The notes below the pieces were generated by a model. It had not been told where the DNA came from, did no database searches, and was given only the letters and a program-made list of their open reading frames with translations. From Pedobacter westerhofensis (GTDB taxonomy: Bacteria; Bacteroidota; Bacteroidia; Sphingobacteriales; Sphingobacteriaceae), in the NCBI RefSeq assembly GCF_900182595.1, contig NZ_FXTN01000006.1:310001-374000 (forward strand): DNA of 64,000 nt, read 5' to 3'. Each line of letters begins with the position of its first letter. Position 1 is the first letter of the stretch. Shown here one piece after another: positions 63,153 to 64,000 of this stretch. The position numbers and the translations under genes are program-made.

Positions 63153-63190
63153 CCCCGGTTCTAATAAAAGAAGCCGGGGCCTGTTTTTCC
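63153..63190. terminator. Terminator between convergent barrel-protein genes
   Basis: CCCCGG pairs with CCGGGG with further pairing after one bulge; A run before and TTTTT after, so it can work in both directions. Confidence 0.85.
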
Positions 63191-63225
63191 AAAGGATTTG
63201 GAAATGTATCTTAAGTAGATGTTGA

Positions 63226-63837
63226 CTAGAATTTGATACCTACACCAACTGAATACACCTGATTTTTATACTCTGGAGTATAATCAGTTCCGTTCTCATT
63301 ATTTTTTTGGAAATCCAGTGCATAACGTGCGTGGATATCAAATTTATCATTTACATCATACCTGAAACCGATTACACCGGCAACAAGGCTTTTCTTAAAC
63401 CTGTCAGAATCATCTTCTACGCGTGTTTCCTCTACTCCGCCAAATCCATTCTCAAATTTGTTTTTAGTAGATAGCAGGAAAGATACCTGTGGACCAGCTA
63501 CGATGTTAAAGCTGCTTCCTAACCTGAATGCGAATAAAACCGGCACATCGATAAAGTTTGTAGTTTGTTTGAATGTTCCGTAAGAGTAAGTGTTTTTGTA
63601 ACCTTTCTGTGCATATAATACCTCTGGTGTAAATTGTAGGCCTGCAATTAATGGGATCTCTACGGTAACACCCGCATTGAAACCTGGTTTTGCTTCGGTA
63701 TCAAAATTGTTGTTACCGTCTCCTTTGATAATATCTGAATAGTTTAATCCTGCTTTAATCCCAAATTTAATTCTATCCTGTGCGCTTGCTGCAGTTGCAA
63801 CAAATAGGCCTATAGCCAAAATAAAGATCTTTTTCAT
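63226..63837 (-). CDS. PorT-like outer-membrane beta-barrel protein
   Basis: A 203-residue protein with a signal peptide (MKKIFILAIGLFVATAASAQ) and an eight-stranded barrel pattern. It has FGIKAGLNYSDI at the start, FTPEVLYAQKGYK near residue 70 and a C-terminal strand ending VGVGIKF. This matches the outer-membrane beta-barrel (porin/PorT) family that is abundant in Bacteroidota. No ligand or partner can be named. It is monocistronic, facing the carbohydrate porin gene. Confidence 0.88.
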   Translation of the reverse strand: MKKIFILAIGLFVATAASAQDRIKFGIKAGLNYSDIIKGDGNNNFDTEAKPGFNAGVTVEIPLIAGLQFTPEVLYAQKGYKNTYSYGTFKQTTNFIDVPVLFAFRLGSSFNIVAGPQVSFLLSTKNKFENGFGGVEETRVEDDSDRFKKSLVAGVIGFRYDVNDKFDIHARYALDFQKNNENGTDYTPEYKNQVYSVGVGIKF

Positions 63838-63908
63838 AGTCGTATATATTTGTGTTTGTTTGACAGGGCATTGAAAGAAATGTGCCAGTTTGATGAGATC
63901 GCTTCGTT

Positions 63909-64000
63909 ATGAAATTAAATATTGCAGATTATCATTTGATAATCAGCTTCTTGTGTCTCATGTCTGCGTCTGGTATAACTAAATTGGGGCAGAAAAATAT
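63909..64000 (+). CDS. Start of an exported protein, cut by window edge
   Basis: Open frame from ATG 63909 to the window end without a stop (30 codons). The N-terminus has a hydrophobic core (LIISFLCLMSASG), like a signal peptide. A perfect TAnnTTTG box (63845-63852) lies 57 bases upstream on the same strand. Too short to identify. Confidence 0.4.
   Translation, partial: MKLNIADYHLIISFLCLMSASGITKLGQKN

Noticed and set aside
63226..63837. PorT-like barrel protein as part of the gliding or type IX secretion machinery
   Set aside because: The PorT-like name covers many unrelated small barrels, and no por, gld or spr genes are in the window.
1..64000. CRISPR arrays, phage, insertion sequences, toxin-antitoxin pairs
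   Set aside because: No regular spaced repeats, transposase, integrase or paired small toxin genes were found on either strand.

Overview
The window looks like a chromosomal segment of a Bacteroidota bacterium, most likely a Pedobacter-like member of the Sphingobacteriaceae. The signs are a SusC/SusD pair, an IPExxxVDY-family protein, an arginine operon built around the transcarbamylase family that carbamylates acylated ornithine, and many genes preceded by the Bacteroidota -7 promoter element TAnnTTTG. Shine-Dalgarno sequences are mostly weak. I see no phage, insertion sequence, integrase, CRISPR array or rRNA. The genes read as one coherent chromosome with many core functions.

Layout. 1-4976: truncated aspS (-), a translationally coupled trio (ECF sigma factor, membrane protein likely to be its anti-sigma factor, exported repeat protein) and a 37-kDa nucleoid-associated protein. 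4978-10733: a bestrophin-like channel, an rRNA methyltransferase, CsaA-like and TadA proteins, then superoxide dismutase and OxyR facing each other, and GDP-fucose synthase. 10878-18397: trmB, an alkyltransferase-like DNA repair protein and tag in tandem, a CPBP membrane protease, polA, a UPF0173 hydrolase, YbaB and an old yellow enzyme. 18398-30499: the arginine operon, in the order GNAT acyltransferase, argG, argC, argD, acylornithine transcarbamylase, exported alpha/beta hydrolase, argB, proC, argE, argH and an aminotransferase. 30633-42719: prfC, a glutamine-repeat exported protein, a tetrapyrrole-methylase-family enzyme, yicC-gmk-nadD, acpP-fabF-rnc, pyk and tRNA-Ser(GGA). 42876-64000: carbon and nitrogen scavenging, with a GH51 arabinofuranosidase, eat-eutB-eutC for ethanolamine, a SusC/SusD pair next to a ROK regulator, an AraC regulator facing an L-rhamnose operon (rhaT, aldolase-dehydrogenase fusion, isomerase, kinase), two outer-membrane barrel proteins and the start of one more exported protein.

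The most informative point is in the arginine operon. The transcarbamylase has valine at residue 90, where N-acetylornithine enzymes have glutamate and the Bacteroides fragilis N-succinylornithine enzyme has proline. From published mutagenesis as I recall it, valine predicts use of succinylated intermediates. The operon's first gene, a cysteine-containing GNAT protein, would then be the acyl-glutamate synthase. Other points to follow up: a 15-bp inverted repeat resembling OxyR sites around the oxyR -7 box, two promoters placed so close to ATG that the mRNAs should be leaderless, AraC-type direct repeats at the rhaT promoter, inverted repeats between susC and the ROK gene, and a structured leader before argH. 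I did not find a wholly unknown multi-gene system.
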